This document shows, in pieces, positions 1 to 7,849 of a stretch of 61,602 nt of DNA. The stretch lies in NCBI GenBank assembly GCA_937862935.1, contig CALMEO010000044.1:1-61602 (forward strand), read 5' to 3'. Each line of letters begins with the position of its first letter. Position 1 is the first letter of the stretch. Position numbers and translations under genes: made by a program. This stretch comes from an uncultured bacterium. GTDB taxonomy: Bacteria > Patescibacteriota > Gracilibacteria > Absconditabacterales > Absconditicoccaceae. A model generated the notes under the pieces. That model was not told where the DNA came from. It saw only the letters and a list, made by a program, of their open reading frames with translations, and searched no databases.

Positions 1-1
1 A

Positions 2-439
2 GAAAATAAAACTTTTGACACTTGGATGGAAAAACAGTCCAATAAACAGACCCGTATTTTAATTCACGGTACAAGATGTTCATCTGTTCTTTCGATCCTT
101 AAACAAGGTTTAAAGATTAGACCTTCAGGTAACTTCCAATTCTCAGGTAAAGTATACGGAAATGGTAATTACTTCTCAGAAGTAGTTCAAAAGTCATTAG
201 GTTATACAGGTTATGACAATGATAAGATACTAGTAGTGTATGAAGTTCATACAGGTAATCCATTCGTTTATGACGGATGGTACAGAGGTAATTCATTTAC
301 ACTTGATTATAAAAACTTACAGCAACGTGGATTTGATTCAACCTATGTTAAAGCAGGAAACGGGTTACTAAACTCGGAAATTATTGCTTACAACGAAGAG
401 CAATGTAGAATCAAGTACATCATTTGGTTAAAAAATTAA
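2..439 (+). CDS. PARP-like ADP-ribosyltransferase catalytic domain (5' partial)
   Basis: The reading frame is open to the left edge, so the gene starts outside the window; an internal Met lies at 26. Counting from that Met, the protein shows the PARP catalytic layout: HGT with His14, a GxGNYFS loop with Tyr49, and NSEIIAY with Glu118, which gives the H-Y-E triad of poly/mono-ADP-ribosyltransferases that use NAD+. The end (QCRIKYII) also matches the last PARP strand. Known PARPs modify proteins or nucleic acid ends, often with an N-terminal WGR or DNA-binding part; any such part here is cut off. The role in infection is unknown; modification of host enzymes or DNA-end signalling is possible. 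Family assignment is fairly sure, substrate is not. Confidence 0.72.
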   Translation, partial: ENKTFDTWMEKQSNKQTRILIHGTRCSSVLSILKQGLKIRPSGNFQFSGKVYGNGNYFSEVVQKSLGYTGYDNDKILVVYEVHTGNPFVYDGWYRGNSFTLDYKNLQQRGFDSTYVKAGNGLLNSEIIAYNEEQCRIKYIIWLKN

Positions 440-451
440 ACTAATTCAAAT

Positions 452-1024
452 ATGACAAAAAAAGAAAAAATCCTTTCGGTAGCTAAAAAGCTTTGTAAAG
501 CAAATAACACAGTTACGACTTTAGAAATCAAAACTGAGTTGAGAAAACGTTATCCAAACACTCGTTGGGATCAATCAAAAGTATCCACCACGATGATTGA
601 AGCTAATTCAGCAGGTAAATTCGACTATACCGATAACGGTACATTCAGAACTTACTCATTAGTTGGAAAAGGTACTTCAACAGCTCCAGCAGCTCAAGTA
701 ACAACTACAACCACAGGTAAAGTTAAAAAAGCAAAAGCTCCAAAAGCACCGATGACAACACAAAAGATTTCACGTACTAAAGCTTTGGATTTAATTCAAA
801 ACTCAAACGGTAAATTCTTTACAGTTACTTTCATTAAGAAAGATGGTTCACGTAGAGTGTTAAACGGACAATATACACCAGACATGGGAGTAAGTCCACT
901 AGGTTATATATTGGTAAAAGACATCTCTGCAGTACGTAGAAAAGAGGTTAAAACGGTTAAAAATGTAAATCTTCAAACTATTGAAAGTATTACACTTAAT
1001 AATGTATTGTCTAAGATAGATTAA
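452..1024 (+). CDS. Putative DNA-binding protein, HTH N-terminus plus small beta domain
   Basis: This 190-residue basic protein begins with about 75 residues that look like a winged-helix or HTH module (TLEIKTELRKRYP...WDQSKVSTTM). An Ala/Thr/Lys-rich linker follows, and then a C-terminal segment starting near residue 108 with FFTVTFIKKDGSRR. The same FTVTFxKR pattern recurs in the 86-residue protein at 56899, so the C-terminal domain is a module this phage uses twice. It lies 12 bases after the PARP-like gene and ends before a terminator-like hairpin. Function beyond probable nucleic acid binding is not known. Confidence 0.6.
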   Translation: MTKKEKILSVAKKLCKANNTVTTLEIKTELRKRYPNTRWDQSKVSTTMIEANSAGKFDYTDNGTFRTYSLVGKGTSTAPAAQVTTTTTGKVKKAKAPKAPMTTQKISRTKALDLIQNSNGKFFTVTFIKKDGSRRVLNGQYTPDMGVSPLGYILVKDISAVRRKEVKTVKNVNLQTIESITLNNVLSKID

Positions 1025-1045
1025 CTTCCTTAAAAATAATTTCAT

Positions 1046-1073
1046 AAAAGCTTGGGAAACCGAGCTTTTATTA
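1046..1073 (+). terminator. Rho-independent terminator, overlaps promoter
   Basis: A 10-bp stem (one G-U pair) closes a GAAA tetraloop at 1046-1069 and runs into a T-rich tract. It closes the 26-1024 transcript. The -33 TTG of the next promoter lies inside the 5' arm. Confidence 0.8.
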
Positions 1074-1083
1074 TTATCTTTAG
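1052..1083 (+). promoter_or_regulatory. Bacteroidota-type promoter (TTG-N20-TATCTTTAG)
   Basis: TTG at 1052-1054 is followed by exactly 20 bases and TATCTTTAG at 1075-1083. It would drive the small-gene operon starting at 1107. Confidence 0.75.
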
Positions 1084-1106
1084 TTGTAATTCAGAAGAGA
1101 AAGGTT

Positions 1107-1460
1107 ATGTTTAAAAAACTATTCGCTTACAAACCAACAGAACAGGAACAACAGTTCATTGATATTGTAACAGATTTGTTAAATCACCCTAACACGGTGG
1201 TTAGAATGTCTTTCTATTCAAGAAAATATTTTCTCACAAATGAAAAGAAGCATTATCACATGATGTTACAATATCCGAATATACAAGTAACCAATACTAA
1301 ATTTTCCTTTTGTAAACCAATGCATCCTAAGGCATTTGATATAGTTATTAAACTTGTTCACGATTATATTGAAAAAGATCGTCAAGTATTGGAAGATCAA
1401 ATTTTTCAAAACGAAACTAAAATGTTAACCGAAGTACGAAATAATTTACAACTTACATAA
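1107..1460 (+). CDS. Hypothetical protein, 117 aa
   Basis: This is the first gene after a promoter, with start GGTTATG typical of this genome. The protein is soluble, basic and aromatic-rich, and no family is recognised. Its stop abuts the ATG of the next gene (TAATG), which suggests translational coupling within a run of small genes to 3182. Confidence 0.75.
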   Translation: MFKKLFAYKPTEQEQQFIDIVTDLLNHPNTVVRMSFYSRKYFLTNEKKHYHMMLQYPNIQVTNTKFSFCKPMHPKAFDIVIKLVHDYIEKDRQVLEDQIFQNETKMLTEVRNNLQLT

Positions 1461-1723
1461 TGAAATCTAACTTGGTTTTACACACAATGAGTGTGTTTAC
1501 AGTAATTGAAGGTTTTTTAACTCGAAATAGTTTCCAAAATATGGGAAATAATACGTTTGTAAACAAAGAGTGTTCAGTTAAGGTTTTAAAAGATTGTTAT
1601 GAAATTGAATTTGTTGACCCTGATTTTGGAGAAGTGACAATGTATACAGATAGTTTGAATATTCCACAATTAGCGGGAACACTGTCTTGGCACAACTTAA
1701 TCGACAGAAACTACAGTAAATAA
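1460..1723 (+). CDS. Hypothetical protein, 87 aa
   Basis: A small soluble protein with no recognisable motif. Its start overlaps the stop of the gene before and its stop overlaps the ATG of the gene after (TAATG), so it is coupled in the 1107-3182 operon. Confidence 0.7.
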   Translation: MKSNLVLHTMSVFTVIEGFLTRNSFQNMGNNTFVNKECSVKVLKDCYEIEFVDPDFGEVTMYTDSLNIPQLAGTLSWHNLIDRNYSK

Positions 1724-1998
1724 TGAGAGTAAAACATAGCAAGTTTAAAGATTGTGAAATTATCGTCAGTGTTGAGACTGATGGAAAAAGTTTCACATTG
1801 GTAAAAGATCCGTATCCTGAGTATGATGTTAAACCTGATTACTACATTTATTGGAGCAATGTAGGTGAGGACATTAAAACATCAGGAAGAACATTAATTA
1901 GAACAACTTCAGGACGTAAAGTTTCACAAAGTAGAGCTACTAAGATCTTACATGACATGGTTAAAGCATCTAAATATTTAACATTTTCAAAATTATGA
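1723..1998 (+). CDS. Hypothetical protein, 91 aa
   Basis: A basic small protein with a beta-rich N-terminal half and a Ser/Thr/Arg-rich middle (RTTSGRKVSQSRATK). No family is recognised. It overlaps the next gene by 4 bases (ATGA), in operon order with both neighbours. Confidence 0.7.
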   Translation: MRVKHSKFKDCEIIVSVETDGKSFTLVKDPYPEYDVKPDYYIYWSNVGEDIKTSGRTLIRTTSGRKVSQSRATKILHDMVKASKYLTFSKL

Positions 1999-2357
1999 TT
2001 TCATTTTCAACTCTGATCTATATTTTATTAATTCACTTTTTAGCTGATTTTGGATTACAAACACATGATCAAGCTACAAAAAAGGGTACAGATGTACTAT
2101 ATTTAACTTACCATGTTGCTGTTTATTCATTAATTTGGTTGTTTGCTTCGTACACATATTTTGGAAATATTTGGACAGCTCTAGTGTTTTACACATTTAC
2201 ATTTATTTTTCACTGGATCACAGATTTTATGACAAGTAGAATAGGTAAGCCTTTCTGGGATAAAGGAGATTTACATAATGGATTTGTAATAGTTGGGTTT
2301 GATCAAGTTTTACACTATATACAGTTAATAGTAACACTTCTAATATTGACAAAATAA
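1995..2357 (+). CDS. DUF3307-like membrane protein
   Basis: This 120-residue integral membrane protein has about three to four hydrophobic segments. It carries the spaced polar residues of DUF3307: HFLADFGLQ near residue 14, YHVAVYS near 38, HWITDFMTSR near 72 and FDQVLHY near 104. Conserved His and Asp inside membrane segments suggest a metal or small-molecule role, but the family has no established function. DUF3307 proteins occur in phages and bacteria. ATGA overlaps link it to its neighbours. Confidence 0.65.
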   Translation: MISFSTLIYILLIHFLADFGLQTHDQATKKGTDVLYLTYHVAVYSLIWLFASYTYFGNIWTALVFYTFTFIFHWITDFMTSRIGKPFWDKGDLHNGFVIVGFDQVLHYIQLIVTLLILTK

Positions 2358-2584
2358 TGGCAGCACTTTCAAATAATAAGTACGATGTTTTTAATTGGAT
2401 TCAATCAATCATAAACTCAATTGAAAAATACAATCACTACCTTGCTTGTAGAAGGTTAATCAAATTGTTTTATAGTCAACATCAAGATCGGGACTTAAAA
2501 GATATATTAGATTCACATTTAATGTACAGATTACAGGAACTAGGTTCAACTAAAAAAGAAAGTAAGAAACTATTAAAAGGATAG
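2357..2584 (+). CDS. Hypothetical protein, 75 aa
   Basis: A small, probably helical, basic protein with no recognised family. It starts at the stop of the DUF3307 gene (TAATG) and ends with TAG three bases before the next ATG, which is in the same frame. Confidence 0.65.
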   Translation: MAALSNNKYDVFNWIQSIINSIEKYNHYLACRRLIKLFYSQHQDRDLKDILDSHLMYRLQELGSTKKESKKLLKG

Positions 2585-2587
2585 GAA

Positions 2588-2995
2588 ATGACAATTACAC
2601 AAAAGTATGTAGATTTTATTTTGGGAAACATCATCCAAGATAGCATCAGAGTTCAACTCTACAAACCGTTTCAAGATGGTTCAAGAATGTATGTTAAGTT
2701 AGGATCTACGGTATACTGTGAAGTTAAGATTGAAGTGATTGAGAAATATACAAGATCAGCTAAACTAAAACTCACATTTGATAAGTACGTAGTTGAATAT
2801 ATTTTCTTTATTCCTTTCAGTTCAAGTCCGGAATCAATTGAAAGTAAAACACGTTCTAAAATTGAAAAGATTGTCAATCACACTTTCATTGGCGATAATA
2901 GAACTCAAGATATTATGCAAATGTATGAACAACAGTCTAGGTTATTAGGAGAAGCTATAGCGAAAGTTGTTGGAAAGAAAAAAGAAAATGAGTAA
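2588..2995 (+). CDS. Hypothetical protein, 135 aa
   Basis: The first 90 residues look beta-rich and the C-terminus is helical and charged (QQSRLLGEAIAKVVGKKK). No family is recognised. It overlaps the next gene by 8 bases. Confidence 0.65.
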   Translation: MTITQKYVDFILGNIIQDSIRVQLYKPFQDGSRMYVKLGSTVYCEVKIEVIEKYTRSAKLKLTFDKYVVEYIFFIPFSSSPESIESKTRSKIEKIVNHTFIGDNRTQDIMQMYEQQSRLLGEAIAKVVGKKKENE

Positions 2996-3182
2996 GGAAA
3001 TAGAGATAAAAGACAAACTCAAAGATCTTATAGATGATATGGAAGAACTTTACGGAGATCTAGAAGGATTTGAAGTAAGGTTAGAACACCCTATTGTAGA
3101 TGGACAAAGACAGGGTTTTGCTAACATTAAAGAGTTTAACATTCTCTACTTACATAGACAACAAATTGAAATAGAATCATAG
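2988..3182 (+). CDS. Hypothetical acidic protein, 64 aa
   Basis: The start at 2988 (ATGAGTAAGG) is preferred over earlier in-frame codons that lie inside the upstream gene. The protein is acidic and helical at its N-terminus (DKLKDLIDDMEELYGDLEG). It is the last gene of the operon begun at 1107, just before an inserted homing endonuclease. Confidence 0.6.
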   Translation: MSKEIEIKDKLKDLIDDMEELYGDLEGFEVRLEHPIVDGQRQGFANIKEFNILYLHRQQIEIES

Positions 3183-3250
3183 ATATAGTATGTCATAGAC
3201 CTTCCAAAGTCTTATTTTTTAGATTACGGAGCTATTTATCAGAAAAGATT

Positions 3251-3958
3251 ATGTTTGTGTATATGACAATATGTTTAGTAAATGGTAAAAAATACATTGG
3301 TAAATACGAAGGAAAAGAGACTGATAAGTATCTAGGATCTGGAAAATTAATAAAACGAGCTATACAGAAGTACGGAGTACATAATTTTGAAAGGGTAATA
3401 TTGGAAAGGTTCAACAATGTAGAGGACTGTAGAACAGGTGAGAAACTTTGGATTTCCAGATTTAATGCTACATCTGCAAAAGATTTTTACAATATAGCAT
3501 CAGGTGGAGAAGGAGGAAATACTTTTGCGGGAATAGTTGGGGAAGAAAGAATTCAACTAATAGCAAAGTTAAGGCAGAGAAAAAGACCAAAAAAGAAATT
3601 AGGAACACTCCTATGTTTAGATTTACAGAACAAAAAGAGAGTAAGGGTAACATTGGAAGAATTTTACAACAATAATATGTTATTAGGAAATAGTTGTAAA
3701 GGAATCTACATTACTCCTAAGGGTATATTCTCTTCAGCAAAAGTAGCTTCAAAGTACCATAACAATCTAGATTATACAAGTTTATCAAGAAGGTGTAAGT
3801 TTTCTAACAAAAAAGTTACAAAGTCTCACATTTCATGTGATAATAGATTTAATTCTTCAGATTTGGGGAAAACATTTAAGGAATTAGGGTATGGATTTAT
3901 CAGTATAGAAAAGGTAACAGTAGGGTTTTTAAAAATGAATAAAGTAATTAAATCATGA
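3251..3958 (+). CDS. GIY-YIG homing endonuclease
   Basis: This free-standing 235-residue endonuclease has the GIY-YIG core near the N-terminus (VYMTICLVNGKKYIGKYEG, here a YMT/YIG variant), then YLGSGKLIKRAIQKYG and the FERVILERF strand. The GEKLWISRFNA region supplies the usual Glu helix. The C-terminal half is basic and probably recognises DNA. It lies between the small-gene operon and queD, overlapping the queD start by four bases. The upstream CTATTTATC motif at 3232 matches the element seen before the other homing genes. Confidence 0.8.
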   Translation: MFVYMTICLVNGKKYIGKYEGKETDKYLGSGKLIKRAIQKYGVHNFERVILERFNNVEDCRTGEKLWISRFNATSAKDFYNIASGGEGGNTFAGIVGEERIQLIAKLRQRKRPKKKLGTLLCLDLQNKKRVRVTLEEFYNNNMLLGNSCKGIYITPKGIFSSAKVASKYHNNLDYTSLSRRCKFSNKKVTKSHISCDNRFNSSDLGKTFKELGYGFISIEKVTVGFLKMNKVIKS

Positions 3959-4530
3959 AAAAGGTACAGTATATTTCACGCAAAGGTAATTTTGATTCAG
4001 GACACAGGGTTATGAATGAGTTTATGAAATGTTTTAATATTCACGGTCATACATATCTTTACGAGTTAACATTCTCATTTGAAAATATGGAAGAGATTGG
4101 ATATGCAATCGACTTCAAAGAGATTAAAAGAGTTGGGTGTCAATGGATAGATGATCTTTTAGATCATGGAATGATACTTAATCCACATGATACTAGACTA
4201 ATAGAAACAACTAGAGATTATGGAACCAAGTTATGGTTGATGTCTCTTAATGGAGAAGGTGAGTATTGTAACCCTTCGGTTGAAAACATTTCAAGAGAGA
4301 TCTTTCTAGCAATGGAAATATTGTTTGATGAAGTCTATAAAAATTCAGAAACTGGGTTGAAAATTCATAGAGTAACTATTTACGAAACTCCTAACTGTTG
4401 GACAGAGGTAAAAGCAGCTAGTATCACAGACAGAGAAAGAGAAAACTTTAGACAGGCAAGATTTAACGAGATTAAAGCTTATGCTGATACCAAAGGAGTG
4501 TTAGAATATGATGATAGAAAAATAGGATAA
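3955..4530 (+). CDS. queD: QueD / 6-pyruvoyltetrahydropterin synthase family
   Basis: This protein is predicted to make 6-carboxy-tetrahydropterin from dihydroneopterin triphosphate, the second step toward 7-deazaguanine after FolE. The PTPS signature is visible: zinc ligands His17, His30 and His32, and catalytic Cys26 in the CFNIHGH stretch. YAIDFKEIK and the late YETPNCW complete the fold. At 191 residues it is longer than the usual 120-140, with an insertion around residues 80-110. Its partners FolE, QueE, QueF and the DpdA-like protein all lie within 11 kb, and homing endonucleases flank it. A DNA-modification role is inferred from that context. Confidence 0.85.
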   Translation: MKKVQYISRKGNFDSGHRVMNEFMKCFNIHGHTYLYELTFSFENMEEIGYAIDFKEIKRVGCQWIDDLLDHGMILNPHDTRLIETTRDYGTKLWLMSLNGEGEYCNPSVENISREIFLAMEILFDEVYKNSETGLKIHRVTIYETPNCWTEVKAASITDRERENFRQARFNEIKAYADTKGVLEYDDRKIG

Positions 4531-4531
4531 T

Positions 4532-4681
4532 ATGGCATTTCCGTGGACAGCAGTGATTGCATCTATGAATATAAATAGAGTATTACAAGAGAGACGTAGA
4601 AGAGATGAAGACGATAGAAGAAAAGAACGTCAAAAACAACAGGAAGAAAAGAGAGTAAGAAAAAGAAATGATAAAATTTAA
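4532..4681 (+). CDS. Small highly charged protein, 49 aa
   Basis: It starts one base after the queD stop and ends 14 bases inside the next gene. The first 20 residues are mildly hydrophobic; the rest is an Arg/Glu/Lys-rich helix (ERRRRDEDDRRKERQKQQEE). No function is recognised. Its close coupling on both sides argues that it is real. Confidence 0.55.
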   Translation: MAFPWTAVIASMNINRVLQERRRRDEDDRRKERQKQQEEKRVRKRNDKI

Positions 4682-5204
4682 AGAACTGATTACAGAGCAA
4701 AAATTCGAATTCGGATGTGTTATGCTCTATTTTGACTTTCCAGAAATGTTTTCAATTCAGGAACAGATAGATACAGGTGACCTGTATTTAGAAGAAGGAG
4801 ATCGAACATTTGGACTGGAAGAAGAACCTCACACTACTTTGTTGTTTGGTTTGCACGAAGGTGTATCGAATGAAGATGTAGAAAATACACTAAATCAGGT
4901 TAGATTTGGGGATTGTAAAATTTACAATGCTTCAAAATTTAGTAATCCGAATTACGATGTATTGAAGTTTGATGTAGTTGGACAGGGATTACATACAGCT
5001 AATGCAGCTTTGAAAAAATATCCACATACTTCAAACTTTCCTAACTACCACCCACATTGTACAATAGCTTACTTACAAACTGGTAAAGCTGATAAATATA
5101 TAAACATGTTGAAAGATAAGGAGTTTAAATTAACACCTAAGTATGCTGTTTATTCAAAACCAAGTGGAGAAAAGGATCAATTAGAAATTAAATTAGAAAA
5201 ATAA
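4668..5204 (+). CDS. 2H phosphoesterase (2'-5' RNA ligase-like)
   Basis: This 178-residue protein has the two HxT motifs that define 2H phosphoesterases: HTT at residues 55-57 and HCT at 130-132, each inside a beta strand (EPHTTLLFG and YHPHCTIAYL). Members hydrolyse 2',5' or cyclic nucleotide bonds. Phage members include Acb1, which destroys cyclic oligonucleotide signals of CBASS defence, so an anti-defence role is possible; RNA repair or tRNA-fragment processing would also fit. It sits between queD and queE. The superfamily call is firm, the substrate is inference. Confidence 0.75.
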   Translation: MIKFKELITEQKFEFGCVMLYFDFPEMFSIQEQIDTGDLYLEEGDRTFGLEEEPHTTLLFGLHEGVSNEDVENTLNQVRFGDCKIYNASKFSNPNYDVLKFDVVGQGLHTANAALKKYPHTSNFPNYHPHCTIAYLQTGKADKYINMLKDKEFKLTPKYAVYSKPSGEKDQLEIKLEK

Positions 5205-5247
5205 CAGGTGTGACAGTTGGTTGGTGTGAATTCTAATAAACATAAAA

Positions 5248-5274
5248 AGGTACTATTTATAATAAAAAGTACTT
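5248..5274 (+). promoter_or_regulatory. Start-proximal hairpin with TATTTATA loop
   Basis: Arms at 5248-5254 and 5268-5274 form 7 bp with one G-U. The 13-base loop contains ATTTATAATA, and the 3' arm ends just before the HNH start codon. It may hide the start in read-through RNA. Confidence 0.55.
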
Positions 5275-6027
5275 ATGAATTATCAAAAAATTTACGACCA
5301 AATAATTGATCGAGCAAAAAATAGGGTATTGGAAGGATATTTAGAAGAGCATCACATTATTCCAAAGTGTTTGGGAGGAAGTAACGATAAAAGTAATTTG
5401 GTAAAGTTAACAGCAAGGGAGCATTTTATTTGTCATTTTTTATTAGTTAACATATATCCAAACGAAACAAAGTTGCAATATGCTTTCTGGTTGATGTGTA
5501 ATATAAAAAACCCACACCAATCTGATAGGTACATTCCTTCATCAAGGTTGTATGAATATGGTAAACAGCTTCATTCGAATAACATGAAACGAAGAAAAGG
5601 AATCAAGCAAGGACCTAGAACACAAGAGACAAGAGAAAAAATATCTAACAGTAAAAAAGGAAAATCAGTACCTAAGACACAAGAATGGAAAGATAACAGG
5701 TCTAAGGCTATGAAAAAAGCATACGAGGATGGAACACGAGTTTCTAACAAAGGTAAACAAATGCCTGAATGGTTTGGTGCTAGAATTTCTAGATCAAAGA
5801 AAGGGATGATAGGTACTAATTTGGGGATTCCAATGAAAGAGGAACAGAAACAGAAAATATCCCAAACACTAAAAGGGCACCTAGTTTCCGACGATACACG
5901 TAGTAAGATCTCTCAGACTTTGAGAAATAAACCTGAGGTTACTTGTCCACATTGTAAAAAGACCAGTAGGGGTTCTGCTTTTTCTTTTTACCATTTCGAT
6001 AAATGTAAAAAGAATTTAAATAAATAA
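5275..6027 (+). CDS. HNH homing endonuclease with NUMOD repeats and zinc finger
   Basis: This 250-residue free-standing endonuclease starts with an HNH nuclease core (EEHHIIPKCLGGSNDKSNLVKL, with TAREHFICH). It continues with Lys/Ser-rich NUMOD3-type DNA-binding repeats (TREKISNSKKGKS, EEQKQKISQTLKGH) and ends with a CPHC...H...C zinc finger. Its first 60 residues closely resemble those of the HNH protein at 32812, so the two are recent paralogues. It is inserted between the 2H phosphoesterase and queE genes. Confidence 0.85.
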   Translation: MNYQKIYDQIIDRAKNRVLEGYLEEHHIIPKCLGGSNDKSNLVKLTAREHFICHFLLVNIYPNETKLQYAFWLMCNIKNPHQSDRYIPSSRLYEYGKQLHSNNMKRRKGIKQGPRTQETREKISNSKKGKSVPKTQEWKDNRSKAMKKAYEDGTRVSNKGKQMPEWFGARISRSKKGMIGTNLGIPMKEEQKQKISQTLKGHLVSDDTRSKISQTLRNKPEVTCPHCKKTSRGSAFSFYHFDKCKKNLNK

Positions 6028-6029
6028 AA

Positions 6030-6803
6030 ATGAAAAGAATAACAGATTACAACAAGGTATTACCTATTAACGAACTGTACACAGCAGTCCAAGCTGAAGG
6101 GAGTAGAGCAGGATATGCCACAATAGTAGTGCGAACTGTGGGATGTACTCACCGCTGCTGGTTCGGTGAGGGAGGCTGGTGCGATGCTTGGGCAAACTCA
6201 ATCCACCCAGAAAAAGGTAAATACACTTTCCAAGACATTATTAACATATACGACCTAAACCCTCACATTAAAGAGATGATGTTAACAGGTGGATCACCGA
6301 CAATGCACCCAGCTTTAGTAAACGAACTAACACATTTTGCACATGAAAGAGGAATTTTTATTACTATGGAAACAGAGGGATCACATTTCTTGGAAACAGA
6401 CTTTCCGATTAATTTACTTAGCATTTCTCCTAAGTTTTCTAACTCTATTCCACACACAGGTATCAGTACTCCAGCCGGTGATATCGTTGATGAGAAGATG
6501 GTTAAACAACATAATAAGTTTAGATTAAATTACGATGCAATGTCCAAGTCTATTGTTTACCATTCAAACTACCATTTAAAACCGGTATGGGATGGAGAAG
6601 ATCAGGAGGCATTGAGTGAAATTCTAAATTGTATTAGGGTATTAGATGTACCTCAAGATAAGGTATATTTTATGCCAGCTGGAGATACAAGAGAAGCATT
6701 GCTTAACTCCTATCCAAAAGTAATGAATTGGATAAGAGATAATGGATACAAATTTACAGGAAGACCGCATATTATTGCGTTTGACGATCAGAGGGAGGTT
6801 TAG
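6030..6803 (+). CDS. queE: QueE, 7-carboxy-7-deazaguanine synthase (radical SAM)
   Basis: QueE converts 6-carboxy-tetrahydropterin to 7-carboxy-7-deazaguanine with S-adenosylmethionine and a 4Fe-4S cluster. The N-terminus (NELYTAVQAEGSRAGYATIVVRTVGC) and the glycine-rich MLTGGSPTMHP segment are typical. The cluster cysteines are Cys39, Cys43 and Cys51, that is C-x3-C-x7-C with WFGEGGW between the last two, instead of the common CxxxCxxC. At 257 residues it is slightly longer than many homologues. It starts three bases after the preceding HNH stop. Confidence 0.87.
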   Translation: MKRITDYNKVLPINELYTAVQAEGSRAGYATIVVRTVGCTHRCWFGEGGWCDAWANSIHPEKGKYTFQDIINIYDLNPHIKEMMLTGGSPTMHPALVNELTHFAHERGIFITMETEGSHFLETDFPINLLSISPKFSNSIPHTGISTPAGDIVDEKMVKQHNKFRLNYDAMSKSIVYHSNYHLKPVWDGEDQEALSEILNCIRVLDVPQDKVYFMPAGDTREALLNSYPKVMNWIRDNGYKFTGRPHIIAFDDQREV

Positions 6804-6824
6804 TTTATGCCTTATGGTTTATGC

Positions 6825-6848
6825 ATACTATTTATAATAAAACAGTAT
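6825..6848 (+). promoter_or_regulatory. Start-proximal hairpin with TTTATAATA loop
   Basis: ATACT at 6825-6829 pairs with AGTAT at 6844-6848 around a 14-base loop containing ATTTATAATA. The ATG at 6850 follows after one base. The arms differ from those at 5248 but the loop is conserved. Confidence 0.5.
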
Positions 6849-6849
6849 T

Positions 6850-7356
6850 ATGGACTATAGAGGAATTTGGAGAAAACATTACGGAGAAATACCTAAAGAC
6901 AAGAACGGATGGACTTATGAGATACACCATGTAGATGGGAATAGAAATAATAATACTATTCAAAACTTAATATGTGTTTCAATAGAAGAACATTATAATA
7001 TACACCTTATGCAGGGAGACATAGCTGAGGCAAGTGCTATTGCTGCTAGGATGAAAAAGTTACAAGAAGGTGTAATATTTGAGACATGGGTTCTTACAGG
7101 AAGTAAATGGTTTCACAAAGAAGGTAAACAACGTCAAATGAAAGTAGATGACCCTAGAATCGTGGAAGAAGGTTGGACATTGGGAATGAAACCGGAGACA
7201 GTAGATAAAATACGAAAAACATCCCATAAAGCTGTAAAATCTCCTTTAAAAGACCCGGAAGCTAGATCAAGGAAAACATCAGAAAGTTTAAAGAAAGCCT
7301 ACGCAGAAGGAAGGCGTAAACAAAGAAAACCATATAAGAACACTAAAATAGAATAA
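6850..7356 (+). CDS. HNH homing endonuclease
   Basis: This 168-residue protein carries an HNH core (YEIHHVDGNRNNNTIQNLICVSIEEHYNIH) after the MDYRGIWRKHYGEIP start seen in many phage HNH enzymes. The C-terminal 60 residues are basic and NUMOD-like (TVDKIRKTSHKAVKSP). It is shorter than the other HNH genes here and lacks the C-terminal zinc finger. It lies between queE and a small gene pair and is independent of both. Confidence 0.82.
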   Translation: MDYRGIWRKHYGEIPKDKNGWTYEIHHVDGNRNNNTIQNLICVSIEEHYNIHLMQGDIAEASAIAARMKKLQEGVIFETWVLTGSKWFHKEGKQRQMKVDDPRIVEEGWTLGMKPETVDKIRKTSHKAVKSPLKDPEARSRKTSESLKKAYAEGRRKQRKPYKNTKIE

Positions 7357-7363
7357 AAGAAAG

Positions 7364-7759
7364 ATGCGTTTAAGTTTAGAAAATACGTTTGTACTTGATC
7401 TCGATTTCGAGAGAGGTAAACGATACGGAGGTAGAGATACACGTAAAGAGTTGGATGAGAGTTTTGAAAGATTTTTTAACATTATGGGAAAAGACCCGGA
7501 TAAGCTTATTACGTTAATGGACACAGCTGTTAATAAAGAGGTAAAGAAGCGTATGTTGCTTACTCTTGTAGAAACGGAATTAACCGGTTCAGATGAAACA
7601 CATTTTAAACCACTAACATCGGAAGATGTAGACAATTTAGAGAAAGAAAATGGTAGCAGAAGCAACAACGTTCGAAACACTGAGAGTTCTTCACAACCTG
7701 TGGAAGGGTTCGTACATGGAAACGAGCCAAGTAAAAAAGGTACTGAAGGAGCATCTTAA
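7364..7759 (+). CDS. Hypothetical protein, 131 aa
   Basis: Residues 1-95 look like a normal charged helical protein. The last 35 residues (from GSRSNNV) are low-complexity and lie in a 110-base overlap with the next gene, so they read like a shadow of that gene. A frameshift joining the two, or a longer than usual overlap, is possible. No family is recognised. Confidence 0.55.
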   Translation: MRLSLENTFVLDLDFERGKRYGGRDTRKELDESFERFFNIMGKDPDKLITLMDTAVNKEVKKRMLLTLVETELTGSDETHFKPLTSEDVDNLEKENGSRSNNVRNTESSSQPVEGFVHGNEPSKKGTEGAS

Positions 7760-7838
7760 CTTAGAATTAACAGTTTTAGCAAACGGAGAAATTAAAGCAG
7801 AATCCTCAGATGGAAAAACCAAGTATTCAATTAAATAA
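7650..7838 (+). CDS. Hypothetical protein, 62 aa
   Basis: A small protein with a helical N-terminal half and a beta-hairpin-like end (LANGEIKAESSDGKTKYSI). It is in the +1 frame relative to the gene it overlaps, and an in-frame TAG at 7638 sets its 5' limit. The A-rich context before ATG 7650 supports initiation. Confidence 0.55.
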   Translation: MVAEATTFETLRVLHNLWKGSYMETSQVKKVLKEHLNLELTVLANGEIKAESSDGKTKYSIK

Positions 7839-7849
7839 AAAATAAAGTT

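Noticed and set aside
2357-2995. Readthrough fusion across TAG 2582 into the 2588 gene
   Set aside because: The downstream gene has its own ATG three bases later, so ordinary coupling explains it.
5250-5262. T4-type late promoter TATAAATA
   Set aside because: The T4 sequence would be on the other strand, while all genes here run on the + strand; the motif is treated as a phage-specific element.
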